A stretch of DNA of 47,695 nucleotides from Mogibacterium sp. (GTDB lineage: Bacteria > Bacillota > Clostridia > Peptostreptococcales > Anaerovoracaceae). A program made the position numbers and the translations under genes. Positions 36,019 through 43,922 of the stretch are shown piece after piece. The stretch is taken from positions 1 through 47,695 of the forward strand of contig JAFRJV010000050.1 of the NCBI GenBank assembly GCA_017432075.1. Direction: 5' to 3'. The stretch's first letter is position 1, and the number at the start of each line of letters is the position of its first letter. Below the pieces are notes generated by a model that did not search any database, had not been told where the DNA came from, and was given only the letters and a program-made list of their open reading frames with translations.

Positions 36019-37280
36019 AGTTCCTCAAGCAGCGGATCACCGTGCCAGTCAAGTTTTGACTGATATTCAAGCAGCAAGGCAGTACACTCGGATGCGGACA
36101 ATGACATTGAATAGTCGAGAAGTTTTATGATACTGCCCCTGCTTATTAGGCCTTTTTCGCAAAGATACGAAAGCACATCTGTATTTCTTTCCCATACGGT
36201 CCTGCGCGCTATCCTGTCCGCATGGACGCGCAGATAAGCGGAATAATCCTCCCTTGCCCTATCGCTCAGCTGAAACGGGTATTTCAGCCGCATGACCGCA
36301 GTCTTATCCCTGCAGCGCTGGTTCCAGCTCATTGCAGAGAACAGCACGGTGTCAAGCTTCATATAGTCAAATGTATTGTCTGCTCTGAATGCATCGATGA
36401 GATCACTTCGCATCTGAGGATCCATATCGCAGAACAAAGGTATAAATCCGACTGTCTTATCAGTTCCGTCATCCAGCACTGTTACATCTATAGCGCTCTC
36501 ATACATGTAAAAGTGCTCATCCTCGCCCTCTTTTTCCGGAACGATACGGTCATTACGGAAGTAATTCCTGAATTCATAAAGCATTGAATTATATATGCTG
36601 ACTTTCTTTTTTGTGTCGACAGGTCCTAAACAGTTACCACCTATATGGCTGACACTTCCCGGAATAACCAGACCCGGCAGCACTCTTTCGAAAGCTTCAT
36701 CGCCTATGCTCTGCAATGTGTCCGGCAAAACTGCCGGTTCAAATAAAGCGCACCTCCGGAAAGCCCCGTCGCCGATCTTTTCCAGATCACCGAATCTAAC
36801 ATATGACAGCTCCCTGCATCCTGCAAAAGCCTCTTCATGTATCACTCTCGCGCCGCTGATATCGGCATTTACCAGTGATGTGCAATAGCCAAAGAGTGAA
36901 GAAGGGATCTCTTCGAACCAATGCAGATCGGCGTGTTTCAGACCTGTGTGGGAGAATGCTCCGGTACCGGCTTTCGTAAGTGAGTGTGGTATTTCAGGCA
37001 AATCCAGATTTCCGCAGTGAAAGAACGCCAGGTCCCCTATTTCAGTTATGTTTCCGAATGTGACACTTTTCAGGGAACGGCAGAATTCAAAAGCTCCGGT
37101 ACCGATCACCGAGACACTGCTCATTATGACCGATTCCAGATTTGTACAGTCCTGAAAGGCAAATGCCCCAATGCTCTCTGCGTTTCTCAGATCAATATGC
37201 TTCAGGCTCTTATTTCCGGCAAAGGCTCCGTCTGCTATCGCCGTTACATCTTCGGGGATCACATAATACTCGTCATTCAT
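36015..37280 (-). CDS. cytoplasmic BspA-type leucine-rich repeat protein
   Basis: This is a 421-residue protein without a signal peptide or membrane segment. Residues about 5-225 form LRR_5 (BspA/TpLRR) repeats with the recurring pattern I-x-x-x-A-F-x-x-C-x-x-L-x-x-V (AIADGAFAGNKSL, SIGAFAFQDCTNL, VIGTGAFEFCRSL and others). The C-terminal 200 residues are helical (VMRLKYPFQLSDRAREDY, then LLDYSMSLSASECTALLLEY) and end in an acidic tail. BspA repeats usually occur on secreted or surface proteins. Here the product should stay inside, and its stop overlaps the VWA start. It may serve as a substrate adaptor or sensor for the ATPase-VWA pair. That role is inferred. Confidence 0.87.
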   Translation of the reverse strand: MNDEYYVIPEDVTAIADGAFAGNKSLKHIDLRNAESIGAFAFQDCTNLESVIMSSVSVIGTGAFEFCRSLKSVTFGNITEIGDLAFFHCGNLDLPEIPHSLTKAGTGAFSHTGLKHADLHWFEEIPSSLFGYCTSLVNADISGARVIHEEAFAGCRELSYVRFGDLEKIGDGAFRRCALFEPAVLPDTLQSIGDEAFERVLPGLVIPGSVSHIGGNCLGPVDTKKKVSIYNSMLYEFRNYFRNDRIVPEKEGEDEHFYMYESAIDVTVLDDGTDKTVGFIPLFCDMDPQMRSDLIDAFRADNTFDYMKLDTVLFSAMSWNQRCRDKTAVMRLKYPFQLSDRAREDYSAYLRVHADRIARRTVWERNTDVLSYLCEKGLISRGSIIKLLDYSMSLSASECTALLLEYQSKLDWHGDPLLEEL

Positions 37281-37324
37281 TATCTGATCACTTCTTCGAT
37301 AGTTTCAGTAGATTCTTCCTCATA

Positions 37325-37333
37325 ATAATAACA
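37325..37333 (-). promoter_or_regulatory. extended -10 promoter of the LRR-VWA-MoxR run
   Basis: On the minus strand TGTTATTAT forms an extended -10 (TATTAT at 37325-37330) about 45 bases upstream of the LRR ATG. A clear -35 is not seen. Confidence 0.4.
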
Positions 37334-37398
37334 CAGAGAGGCTCTGCCGGTGAGTATTGATGGATCGTTTATTACGCTTCATTTCTTTATGCTTTTCC

Positions 37399-37407
37399 TG
37401 CTATTAT
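37399..37407 (+). promoter_or_regulatory. extended -10 promoter of the EcsC-family gene
   Basis: TGCTATTAT forms an extended -10 (TATTAT at 37402-37407) about 29 bases before the ATG. The same TATTATTATGA core occurs in the opposing LRR promoter 70 bp away. Confidence 0.4.
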
Positions 37408-37435
37408 TATGATAGAGACTGAATTGGAGACATTT

Positions 37436-38224
37436 ATGGCTAAGACAGTATTGCAGAAAGAAATAGACAGACTTGGGCGGGCTGAGAGACGGTTTCTCAA
37501 AAAGCAGCTGAACAGGGAGCCAACCAGGCTCGACCTGCTTCTTGAAGAAAAGGTCCCGGAAAAGCTGGAAGCAACTCTTGATGCAGCCTTCTCCAAAGCT
37601 TTTCATTTTATTTTTTCCAAAGGCTCCTCGATAATAAGTAAAACTTTCTCAACAGAAAAGCTGATAGATGAGTTTGAATCCGATACTGCCAGTCTGGAAG
37701 AAATCGGAGGCAGAAAGCAGATGCGGAAGTTCAGCCGCCGCGCAGCCGCCACCGGGACTACTCATACTCTGGTCTCTACAGTAGCAGGTACCGCTCTGGG
37801 ATTTGCAGGCGGGATGATCCCGGGCATAGTGGTTTTTATTACTCTTCTTCTCCGTAATATTTATCAGATATCCATGAAATACGGATACTCTTTTGATACC
37901 GATGAAGAAAAGAAGTTTATTCTCAGGGTAATCACCGCTGCTGTGCAGGACGGTGACGATATGTTACATGCAAATAAGGCAGTCAACAGACTCATCAGGG
38001 AGGGCCTCTCCTGCGATGACAGTACTTTAGATGAGAGAATAAATGAAGCAGCCGTGGCTCTTGCCCACGCACTGCTTCTGATGAAATTTCTTCAAAATAT
38101 ACCTGTCGTCGGTGCTATCGGAGGAGCATCCGATTTTGTTTATATGGAAAGGATAAGCGATTATGCCGTGCTGAAGTATCAGCGCCGGTTCCTTGTGGAC
38201 CAGTTAAGAAGCGGCCGTCACTGA
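37436..38224 (+). CDS. EcsC-family protein
   Basis: This 262-residue protein matches the EcsC family of uncharacterised Firmicute proteins. A charged helical N terminus is followed by a glycine-rich hydrophobic segment (TVAGTALGFAGGMIPGIVVFITLLLRN, in two parts about 115-145) that may insert in the membrane, then a helical domain ending in a second Gly-rich stretch (FLQNIPVVGAIGGASDFVYM). I chose the ATG at 37436 because GGAG lies six bases upstream. An in-frame ATG at 37409 lacks one. It diverges from the LRR operon and its 3' end overlaps the convergent lipoprotein gene by 21 bp. Confidence 0.82.
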   Translation: MAKTVLQKEIDRLGRAERRFLKKQLNREPTRLDLLLEEKVPEKLEATLDAAFSKAFHFIFSKGSSIISKTFSTEKLIDEFESDTASLEEIGGRKQMRKFSRRAAATGTTHTLVSTVAGTALGFAGGMIPGIVVFITLLLRNIYQISMKYGYSFDTDEEKKFILRVITAAVQDGDDMLHANKAVNRLIREGLSCDDSTLDERINEAAVALAHALLLMKFLQNIPVVGAIGGASDFVYMERISDYAVLKYQRRFLVDQLRSGRH

Positions 38225-39157
38225 TATCTTTCCGTCCAGTTCCTTTATCCGGTCATCATAACAGCTGACGTCCTCGACTTCGCCATTGAAATCGTAAGCA
38301 ATGCTTATGATCGTCTTCGTTTCATCGTTCGGGATCATGATGACGTGATTCATATATCTCATGCTGTCCTCCGCGAACATGTCCCGGCATGTATACCACT
38401 TGCCTTTAACGCCGTCATTTTCAAACGGACCATCACCCAGCAGCTCGAGATCTTCCCATCCGATCTCAGCGAAAGCCTGCTCTGCCCCCTTCTCATAATT
38501 CTCACTGTCAAAGTCGATTTGCACGCTGGCCATTCCGTCTGTAGCATCAAGATCCATCGTGCCATAGAAAAACTGAGCCGGATTCAGCCCGGCAGCCGGT
38601 ATGCGCGCACCTCCGACCTGAATATAGTCCTTGCTTATTCTATTCGCCTTATCGTCAGTAAATTCTATTCCCTCAAGAAGCTCCTCAAAGAATGCGTCAG
38701 CACTCTTCTTATCCTGAATAAAATCGCTTCTTACCTCAATATATTTTTTATCATCGCTCTGAGGTATTAGCAGGACTTTGCTCCAGTCGCCGTCTTCACT
38801 CCCGCCATACCAATAGCATTCTTTTCCATCTATGGTTTTACTTCCGGAGTCTTCTTCCGTGCGGACTTCCTTCCACACTGCTTCGAGCCCGTTTTCCGCT
38901 TCACCGTCGCTGATTTCAAGGTCGATGAATTCATCGCCGGTCCCGAGCTGATCAGCATTGAACATATAGATCCATTCACTTTCCGGTACTTCGAAGCTGA
39001 CTCCATACACCTCGTGCATGCCCGGAACGTATGAATAATTATCTTCGCTCTGTACATCATCCTCATCCTCGGGCTGTTCTGGACTGCATCCCGCAAGAAA
39101 TGCTGATAAAATCATCATTCCGATCAACAGTACTGATATTATTTTCCGTTTTTTCAT
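38204..39157 (-). CDS. secreted lipoprotein of unknown function
   Basis: This is a 317-residue protein with a lipoprotein signal: basic MKKRK, a hydrophobic core and lipobox LAGC with Cys at about 24. It should be lipid-anchored on the outer face of the membrane. The mature part is acidic, begins with a low-complexity Glu/Asp/Ser stretch and appears to contain two similar beta-rich halves (GVSFEVPESEWIYMF and then GWEDLELLGDGPFENDG). I recognise no family. It is the last gene of the minus-strand run from the right and overlaps the EcsC-family gene tail to tail. Confidence 0.82.
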   Translation of the reverse strand: MKKRKIISVLLIGMMILSAFLAGCSPEQPEDEDDVQSEDNYSYVPGMHEVYGVSFEVPESEWIYMFNADQLGTGDEFIDLEISDGEAENGLEAVWKEVRTEEDSGSKTIDGKECYWYGGSEDGDWSKVLLIPQSDDKKYIEVRSDFIQDKKSADAFFEELLEGIEFTDDKANRISKDYIQVGGARIPAAGLNPAQFFYGTMDLDATDGMASVQIDFDSENYEKGAEQAFAEIGWEDLELLGDGPFENDGVKGKWYTCRDMFAEDSMRYMNHVIMIPNDETKTIISIAYDFNGEVEDVSCYDDRIKELDGKISVTAAS

Positions 39158-39195
39158 TTTTTGCCTTCCCCCGATTTATGTCTCTTAATTATATT

Positions 39196-39645
39196 TTACT
39201 TTTTCAGCAATTCAGTACGCCTTTTCTGAGCTACTTCAGGCAGTTTTGCGATCCAGTTGCTTTCCGATATATCTCTGAACTCTGAATTGCCTGAAGCCTC
39301 TGCCAGAGCACGTACCAATTCAAAGGACACCGGCCTTCCGCCATAAATGAAAAAATCCACGATCCCCCCATTCTGACTGCTGACAACATAACTTGTCTCC
39401 CCGGTAATTACATCGATATATATATAATCTGACGTGCCATCATAGTAAGGACCTGCAAGACATCCTATACGAAACAATTCTTCCAGTGTGTCAATTAGCT
39501 CTCCGCGAAATTCTCTGAAGAAGACTTCTTCATATGATGATGCTGCTCTGCCAGAGCGTGCCGGAAAAGCCGGTCCGGGATCCGGGCGTGAAAAACCGGC
39601 TTGTTTGAGGACGTCAATAACTTTCATCCGTTCAGTTTCTGTCAT
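39196..39645 (-). CDS. small unknown cytoplasmic protein
   Basis: This 149-residue protein has no signal peptide and I recognise no family. The pattern FREFRGELIDTLEELFRIGCLAG, read in parts, followed by IYIDVITGETSYVVSSQNGG resembles SMI1/KNR4 or SUKH-type immunity-like folds (short strands with an acidic helix), but the similarity is weak. The ATG has AAAGGAG ten bases upstream. It lies 38 bp before the lipoprotein gene and may share its transcript. Confidence 0.65.
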   Translation of the reverse strand: MTETERMKVIDVLKQAGFSRPDPGPAFPARSGRAASSYEEVFFREFRGELIDTLEELFRIGCLAGPYYDGTSDYIYIDVITGETSYVVSSQNGGIVDFFIYGGRPVSFELVRALAEASGNSEFRDISESNWIAKLPEVAQKRRTELLKK

Positions 39646-39697
39646 TTTTGCATTTCTCCTTTCAGGCTAATGATCAAAGCATCTTGCCTGTTTGCAT

Positions 39698-40576
39698 CTA
39701 TAAATCGAAAATACTTATCTGTGAGTGCTTTTCCGGTAGTTCCCGCATATATCTGAAACTTTCTTCCGGATCTGACATTATATTGTTATTCTTGCATATT
39801 CTTTTAAAAATATCCATCAGTTCCTTTGCTTTTGGACTTGGCAGTTCATATGCATTTCCGTATCTCTGTATGTATCTGGCTTTAAGGCCCGGAAAGTGTT
39901 TATCCAAAGCTGCATAATAATACTCGCGGTCTCCCTCACGGAGCGTCAGCCCCATTCCAAAATCTATGACACCCTTAACACCTGTTCTGACGCATTCATT
40001 CAGTATGGATGTGATGTTTTCTTCCGTATCATTGATAAACGGAAGTATAGGCGTCAGCCAGACAACTGCAGGGATGCCTCTCTCCTGCAGCTTCTCCAGC
40101 ACTTCGATCCTTCGCCGCGTATTGCATACGTTAGGTTCAACTATCCGGCACAGGTCATCATCGTAAGTGGTAAGAGTGATCTGCACGACACATTTTGCCG
40201 ACCGGTTTATCTCATCCAGGAGATCTATATCCTGAAGGATACGATCGGATTTTGTCTGGATCGCCGCACCAAATCCATACTTATGAATAATCTCGAGACA
40301 TTTCCTCGTCAGACGCAGTTCTTCCTCACAATGCATATATGGATCAGACATGGACCCAGTCCCAATCATGCATTTTTTTCTTTTTGATCTTAAGGCCTTC
40401 TCAAGGAGCTCAGGTGCATTCCGTTTCACCTCAATGTCTTCAAAAGGATGCGTAAACTGATAGCATTTACTTCTGCTGTCACAGTAAATACAGCCGTGAG
40501 AACATCCACGGTATATATTCATTCCATAATAACCGCTGTTTCCGGTCAGTATTCCCTTAGCCTCAACAAAATGCAT
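39698..40576 (-). CDS. SPL-family radical SAM protein
   Basis: This 292-residue radical SAM protein has CxxxCxxC as CSHGCIYC (C25, C29, C32) within GMNIYRGCSHGC, the mark of the SPL (spore photoproduct lyase-like, Rv2578c) family. GTGSMSDPYMHCE follows in the SAM region. True spore photoproduct lyase has a different C-terminal half, so the substrate is unknown. The ATG lies 5 bp after the guanine deaminase stop, so they are probably co-transcribed. Confidence 0.87.
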   Translation of the reverse strand: MHFVEAKGILTGNSGYYGMNIYRGCSHGCIYCDSRSKCYQFTHPFEDIEVKRNAPELLEKALRSKRKKCMIGTGSMSDPYMHCEEELRLTRKCLEIIHKYGFGAAIQTKSDRILQDIDLLDEINRSAKCVVQITLTTYDDDLCRIVEPNVCNTRRRIEVLEKLQERGIPAVVWLTPILPFINDTEENITSILNECVRTGVKGVIDFGMGLTLREGDREYYYAALDKHFPGLKARYIQRYGNAYELPSPKAKELMDIFKRICKNNNIMSDPEESFRYMRELPEKHSQISIFDL

Positions 40577-40581
40577 TTTTC

Positions 40582-41838
40582 CTATTCCGTAATCTCTCTG
40601 CCATCCAGGTAACGTGCTTTGATGTTTTCCTTTGTTCCGATATAGCAGAATCTTTCAACGATCTGCTCAGGAGAAAGTTTTCGGGCTGCATCAGACAGTC
40701 CGCCAATAACCAGTGCGTCGAATGCTGACCCCGGCTCCAGTGTACCGGTACCGCCGAAGAGCTGTCCGCTCTGCTTTGTAGCCATCCAGAATGCTTCCGG
40801 GAACGCGATCTTGCGGTTGTCCTCAGGCTCATAGAATTGCTTGAGCTTTGACAGCTGGACTGAACGGGCAGCCTGAGTATATACGCCTATATGATGTCCG
40901 GCTGAAATATCGCTGCCCAGGCATATTTTCACTCCTCTATCCAGGAGGGCTCCGGTCTGCATGATACCTGCAATAACGCTTATAGTCGCATCCGGGCACT
41001 GCACAGCATAGCAGTCGTATTTCTGCATGATACGGATATCATCTTCAGAAGGAAATATGAAGTGCCCACCGATAACAGGCCCGTTATCCATCAGCCCCGC
41101 TCTCTCGTAGATCTCCGTATCGCAGGAACATTCCGGGAACAGCAGTCTTGCCTGCTCTGCCTCCCATAATGATTCAACAAGATGAGTCTGCATACCCACG
41201 TTGTACTTCTTACCAAGTCTGCCCAGACCATTGATAAGTTCTCCTGTGCATGAAGGAGCAAATCTCGGAGTTAATATAGGCCTTGTGTTTTTGTTGCCGC
41301 TGTATCTTTCAAGAAAAGCCTCAGTTTCACTGATCGACTTTGCCGTATCCTCCCGGAGATCTGCAAGCTCGCAGCAATCCATGTTTACTTTTCCGACAAA
41401 GCCTTTCATGCCTTTTCTGTCCATACTCTCAAGCAAATACGCTGTCGCTTCGGTATGGATCGTTCCGTAAACACAGGCATGCATCGTTCCGTTTGCAAGC
41501 ATGTCATCGATGAAAGCATCATAAACCAGCTTTGCGAATTCCGCATCAGCAAACTTTGCTTCCATTGGAAAAGTGCACCTGTTAAGCCAGTCCTCAAGCA
41601 GAAGGTCCATCTCGAGTCCTCTGTTGAGATACTGAGGAGCATGTACATGGAGGTCCGAGAAAGCAGGAATAAGAACACCATCTCCATAGTCTGTCATAGG
41701 AGCGTTTTTGTATTCTTCAGGCAATACAGGCCATATGCCCTTCACTCTGCCTTTTTCTACAGCAATGTAGCTGTCAGGGTGTACGGCAAGATGTTCCCTG
41801 TCTTCTGAATAAACTATGTCAGCATGTATTATTTGCAT
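40582..41838 (-). CDS. guaD: guanine deaminase
   Basis: This amidohydrolase (418 residues) would convert guanine to xanthine and ammonia. Metal ligands are in FSDLHVHAPQY, and LHVHAPQY-NRG is typical of bacterial guanine deaminases. Further ligands are in QTHLVES, GGHFIFPSEDD and CLGSDISAGH. I chose the ATG at 41838 with CGGAGG upstream. The longer frame from 41976 would run into the preceding gene and lacks homology. It lies 20 bp downstream of the DUF89 gene. Confidence 0.9.
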   Translation of the reverse strand: MQIIHADIVYSEDREHLAVHPDSYIAVEKGRVKGIWPVLPEEYKNAPMTDYGDGVLIPAFSDLHVHAPQYLNRGLEMDLLLEDWLNRCTFPMEAKFADAEFAKLVYDAFIDDMLANGTMHACVYGTIHTEATAYLLESMDRKGMKGFVGKVNMDCCELADLREDTAKSISETEAFLERYSGNKNTRPILTPRFAPSCTGELINGLGRLGKKYNVGMQTHLVESLWEAEQARLLFPECSCDTEIYERAGLMDNGPVIGGHFIFPSEDDIRIMQKYDCYAVQCPDATISVIAGIMQTGALLDRGVKICLGSDISAGHHIGVYTQAARSVQLSKLKQFYEPEDNRKIAFPEAFWMATKQSGQLFGGTGTLEPGSAFDALVIGGLSDAARKLSPEQIVERFCYIGTKENIKARYLDGREITE

Positions 41839-41858
41839 TTTGAGACCTCCGCCGGTCG

Positions 41859-42737
41859 TTATATCTCGCGATAAAATGTTTCCTTTGTCATGATCCCGGT
41901 AAACTGCGGAACATCGAATCTCTTCATGAACGCTTCGCATTTGCACAGGAATAAATAATAAATATTCAGGCCGCATCCGCTGAGTCCTTCAAAGTTGCCC
42001 TGGCCTTTTGACACCATGATATCTGCTTTTTCGATCTCATCCATGGCTTCCCGCGACATCTCGCTGATCACATTTCCGGGCATTCCGTTTCCATTTCCTA
42101 TAACACGAGTCGCAGCTTCCTCCATCCTTATCTGGCAGGCATCCTCTATTGTAGCGTCATTCACAGCATCCCGGCTTCGTACGATCACCGTGACTTCAAG
42201 TTCCGGAGCGAGGCTTCGGATGACGGAAATGAGCAATTTATCTGTCACGATCTCTCCGCAGTTATCCGTAAAATACACCATGTGATGTGCTGAGAGGATA
42301 TCCTTCCGGAAGCTGTCAAGCACTCCTGTATCGATAACAATGTCCGCCGCCTGATCAAGCTGTGTCCGCAGTTCATTCTCATCCACGCTCTCCATAGCCC
42401 CGAAGTCGATATAATTTCCGACCATTGCGTATTGTACGGCCATGGTCAGCGGATCTTCGGCAGCCTGAATCCTTTGTTCCATATACGGGAACAGGGTGAG
42501 CATAAGGCTGTTGTAATAGCTTTTGATCTCTGAGTAATCTTTGTCTGCGCCAAAAAGCTCACGCCTGAGGTCGTACATTTTCTCAGCGACCTGCGGAGTA
42601 CTCAGTCCATAGCAACTGTCCAGGATGTCTCTTACTCTTGACTGATATATTTCTACCAGTTCATGCGACGTTCCGGCAGGATATGCATTCATATTCTTTT
42701 TGATCTGACATTTTATGCAATTTTCGTTGATCAGCAT
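41859..42737 (-). CDS. DUF89 / ARMT1-like damage-control phosphatase
   Basis: This 292-residue protein of the DUF89 family has metal-dependent phosphatase homologues that act on damaged sugar phosphates and related metabolites. The N-terminal CIKCQIKK, the metal-site segment FTDNCGEIVTDKLL and the KGQGNFEGLSG loop are characteristic of the short prokaryotic ARMT1-like group. It is the first gene of a three-gene run with guanine deaminase and a radical SAM protein. The substrate is unknown. It has a weak ribosome site (GGAAAT). Confidence 0.85.
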   Translation of the reverse strand: MLINENCIKCQIKKNMNAYPAGTSHELVEIYQSRVRDILDSCYGLSTPQVAEKMYDLRRELFGADKDYSEIKSYYNSLMLTLFPYMEQRIQAAEDPLTMAVQYAMVGNYIDFGAMESVDENELRTQLDQAADIVIDTGVLDSFRKDILSAHHMVYFTDNCGEIVTDKLLISVIRSLAPELEVTVIVRSRDAVNDATIEDACQIRMEEAATRVIGNGNGMPGNVISEMSREAMDEIEKADIMVSKGQGNFEGLSGCGLNIYYLFLCKCEAFMKRFDVPQFTGIMTKETFYREI

Positions 42738-42774
42738 TTTTATTATTTCCTTATTTACTTAGATCGGTACTTTT

Positions 42775-43698
42775 CTACAACCACTTCTTCTTTTTAAAAT
42801 ACAACAGGCAGGAAACCGCAATAACAATACTCACCACGATAACCACGGGATATCCGAATCGCCATTCCAGCTCCGGCATGTAACGGAAGTTCATACCATA
42901 CCATCCGACTATAAGGGTCAGCGGCATGAAGATCGTGGTGACAACTGTGAGCAGCGTCATTATCCTGTTTTGACGCACCTCCAGCTGCGCGTGATAGAGA
43001 TCCCTCACCTGCATCGTGTAGTCGCGAAGCGAAGCAGCAGAATCATGCCGGCGAGCTAAAAGATTCATAAACAGGTGGATGTATCGCAGGTTTTCCTCGC
43101 TGAAGAATCCATTCTCATTCTCTTCCAGCTCCTGTGTCATATCAATGATCTGCTCATAGTGTACCAGCAGCTTGCGGATATCGCTGTGGATCTCATTGAC
43201 CCGACCCAGGTCTTCCGGTCCTTTGTTATTCAGTATTGAATCTTCGATCCTGTTCAGCTCTCCCTCATAGCGTTCCATGACCGACAGATCATTTTCCACT
43301 ATCTGTTCCAGAAAATCATACAGAAATCGCTCTAAGCTCGGCTTCCGCCAGCGCTTTGTTCGCCTGATCGCATCGATCATCTTCTCTGCCTTGCCGCTGT
43401 CATCAATAAATACAATTCCTTTTTCGTCCAGCGCAAACGCAAAGCGGTAATCTTTTGATCCGATATTCTCACGGTCAGGGATCCGGAAAGTCCCGGTAAG
43501 TGAGTCATAATTGACTTCTGCTTTTGTGTTGTGAATATCTCCGGCGTCCAGGTCCAGCTCTATGCCCATGTCGAAGCGATTCCTGTTCTGTGCCCATTCC
43601 AATGTTGTAAGAACAGCCACGTATTGATTGTCTGTTTGGGAAAACAGTTCCTTTTCTGAGCAAGGCCGTATGGTGTCAGTCAGAAGATAATAACTCAT
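42775..43698 (-). CDS. corA: CorA-family divalent cation transporter
   Basis: This is a 307-residue Mg2+ (or Co2+/Ni2+) channel. A soluble N-terminal domain with long helices leads to two C-terminal transmembrane helices. The signature loop GMN is present in VGWYGMNFRYMPEL, and the protein ends in the usual basic tail (KKKKWL). I chose the ATG at 43698 (MSYYLLTD) with CGGAGGG nearby. An upstream ATG at 43803 would add 35 unrelated residues from the promoter region. Confidence 0.9.
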   Translation of the reverse strand: MSYYLLTDTIRPCSEKELFSQTDNQYVAVLTTLEWAQNRNRFDMGIELDLDAGDIHNTKAEVNYDSLTGTFRIPDRENIGSKDYRFAFALDEKGIVFIDDSGKAEKMIDAIRRTKRWRKPSLERFLYDFLEQIVENDLSVMERYEGELNRIEDSILNNKGPEDLGRVNEIHSDIRKLLVHYEQIIDMTQELEENENGFFSEENLRYIHLFMNLLARRHDSAASLRDYTMQVRDLYHAQLEVRQNRIMTLLTVVTTIFMPLTLIVGWYGMNFRYMPELEWRFGYPVVIVVSIVIAVSCLLYFKKKKWL

Positions 43699-43756
43699 AT
43701 CAAACCCTCCGTGTTTGCTACCCATTTTCAGTTTTGTAAAACTTCTGTGCTTTTTA

Positions 43757-43784
43757 ATTATATTAAAAATAATACGATATGCAA
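43757..43784 (-). promoter_or_regulatory. corA promoter
   Basis: On the minus strand TTGCAT (43779-43784), a 16-bp spacer and a perfect TATAAT (43757-43762) lie about 60 bases before the ATG. Confidence 0.55.
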
Positions 43785-43850
43785 AAAAGCATACTGTGCT
43801 CAATAATTGTTTTTCGTTAAAGCCTTGTCATTTCCTGTCCGATATGTTAA

Positions 43851-43885
43851 GTGTTAACAATATATATTAAACAGGAGTTAACAAT
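43851..43885 (+). promoter_or_regulatory. GTTAACAAT repeat upstream of the alpha-oxoamine synthase
   Basis: GTTAACAAT occurs twice, at 43853-43861 and 43877-43885. Because GTTAAC is self-complementary, the pair also reads as an inverted GTGTTAAC...GTTAACAA with an 18-bp spacer. That is near the biotin-operator form TTGTTAAC...GTTAACAA, but the spacer is longer than usual. It lies 37-72 bp before the ATG and may be an operator. The match is incomplete. Confidence 0.4.
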
Positions 43886-43922
43886 CTGAATCAGAGATTG
43901 ATAGAAATATAGGAGAAACCCT

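Noticed and set aside
41839-41976. A longer guanine deaminase starting at 41976
   Set aside because: It would overlap the end of the DUF89 gene, has no ribosome site, and the amidohydrolase N terminus starts at the ATG at 41838 behind CGGAGG.
43851-43885. A firm BirA operator
   Set aside because: The left half site has a mismatch and the spacer is 18 bp, longer than in known BirA sites. I keep it only as a repeat of interest.
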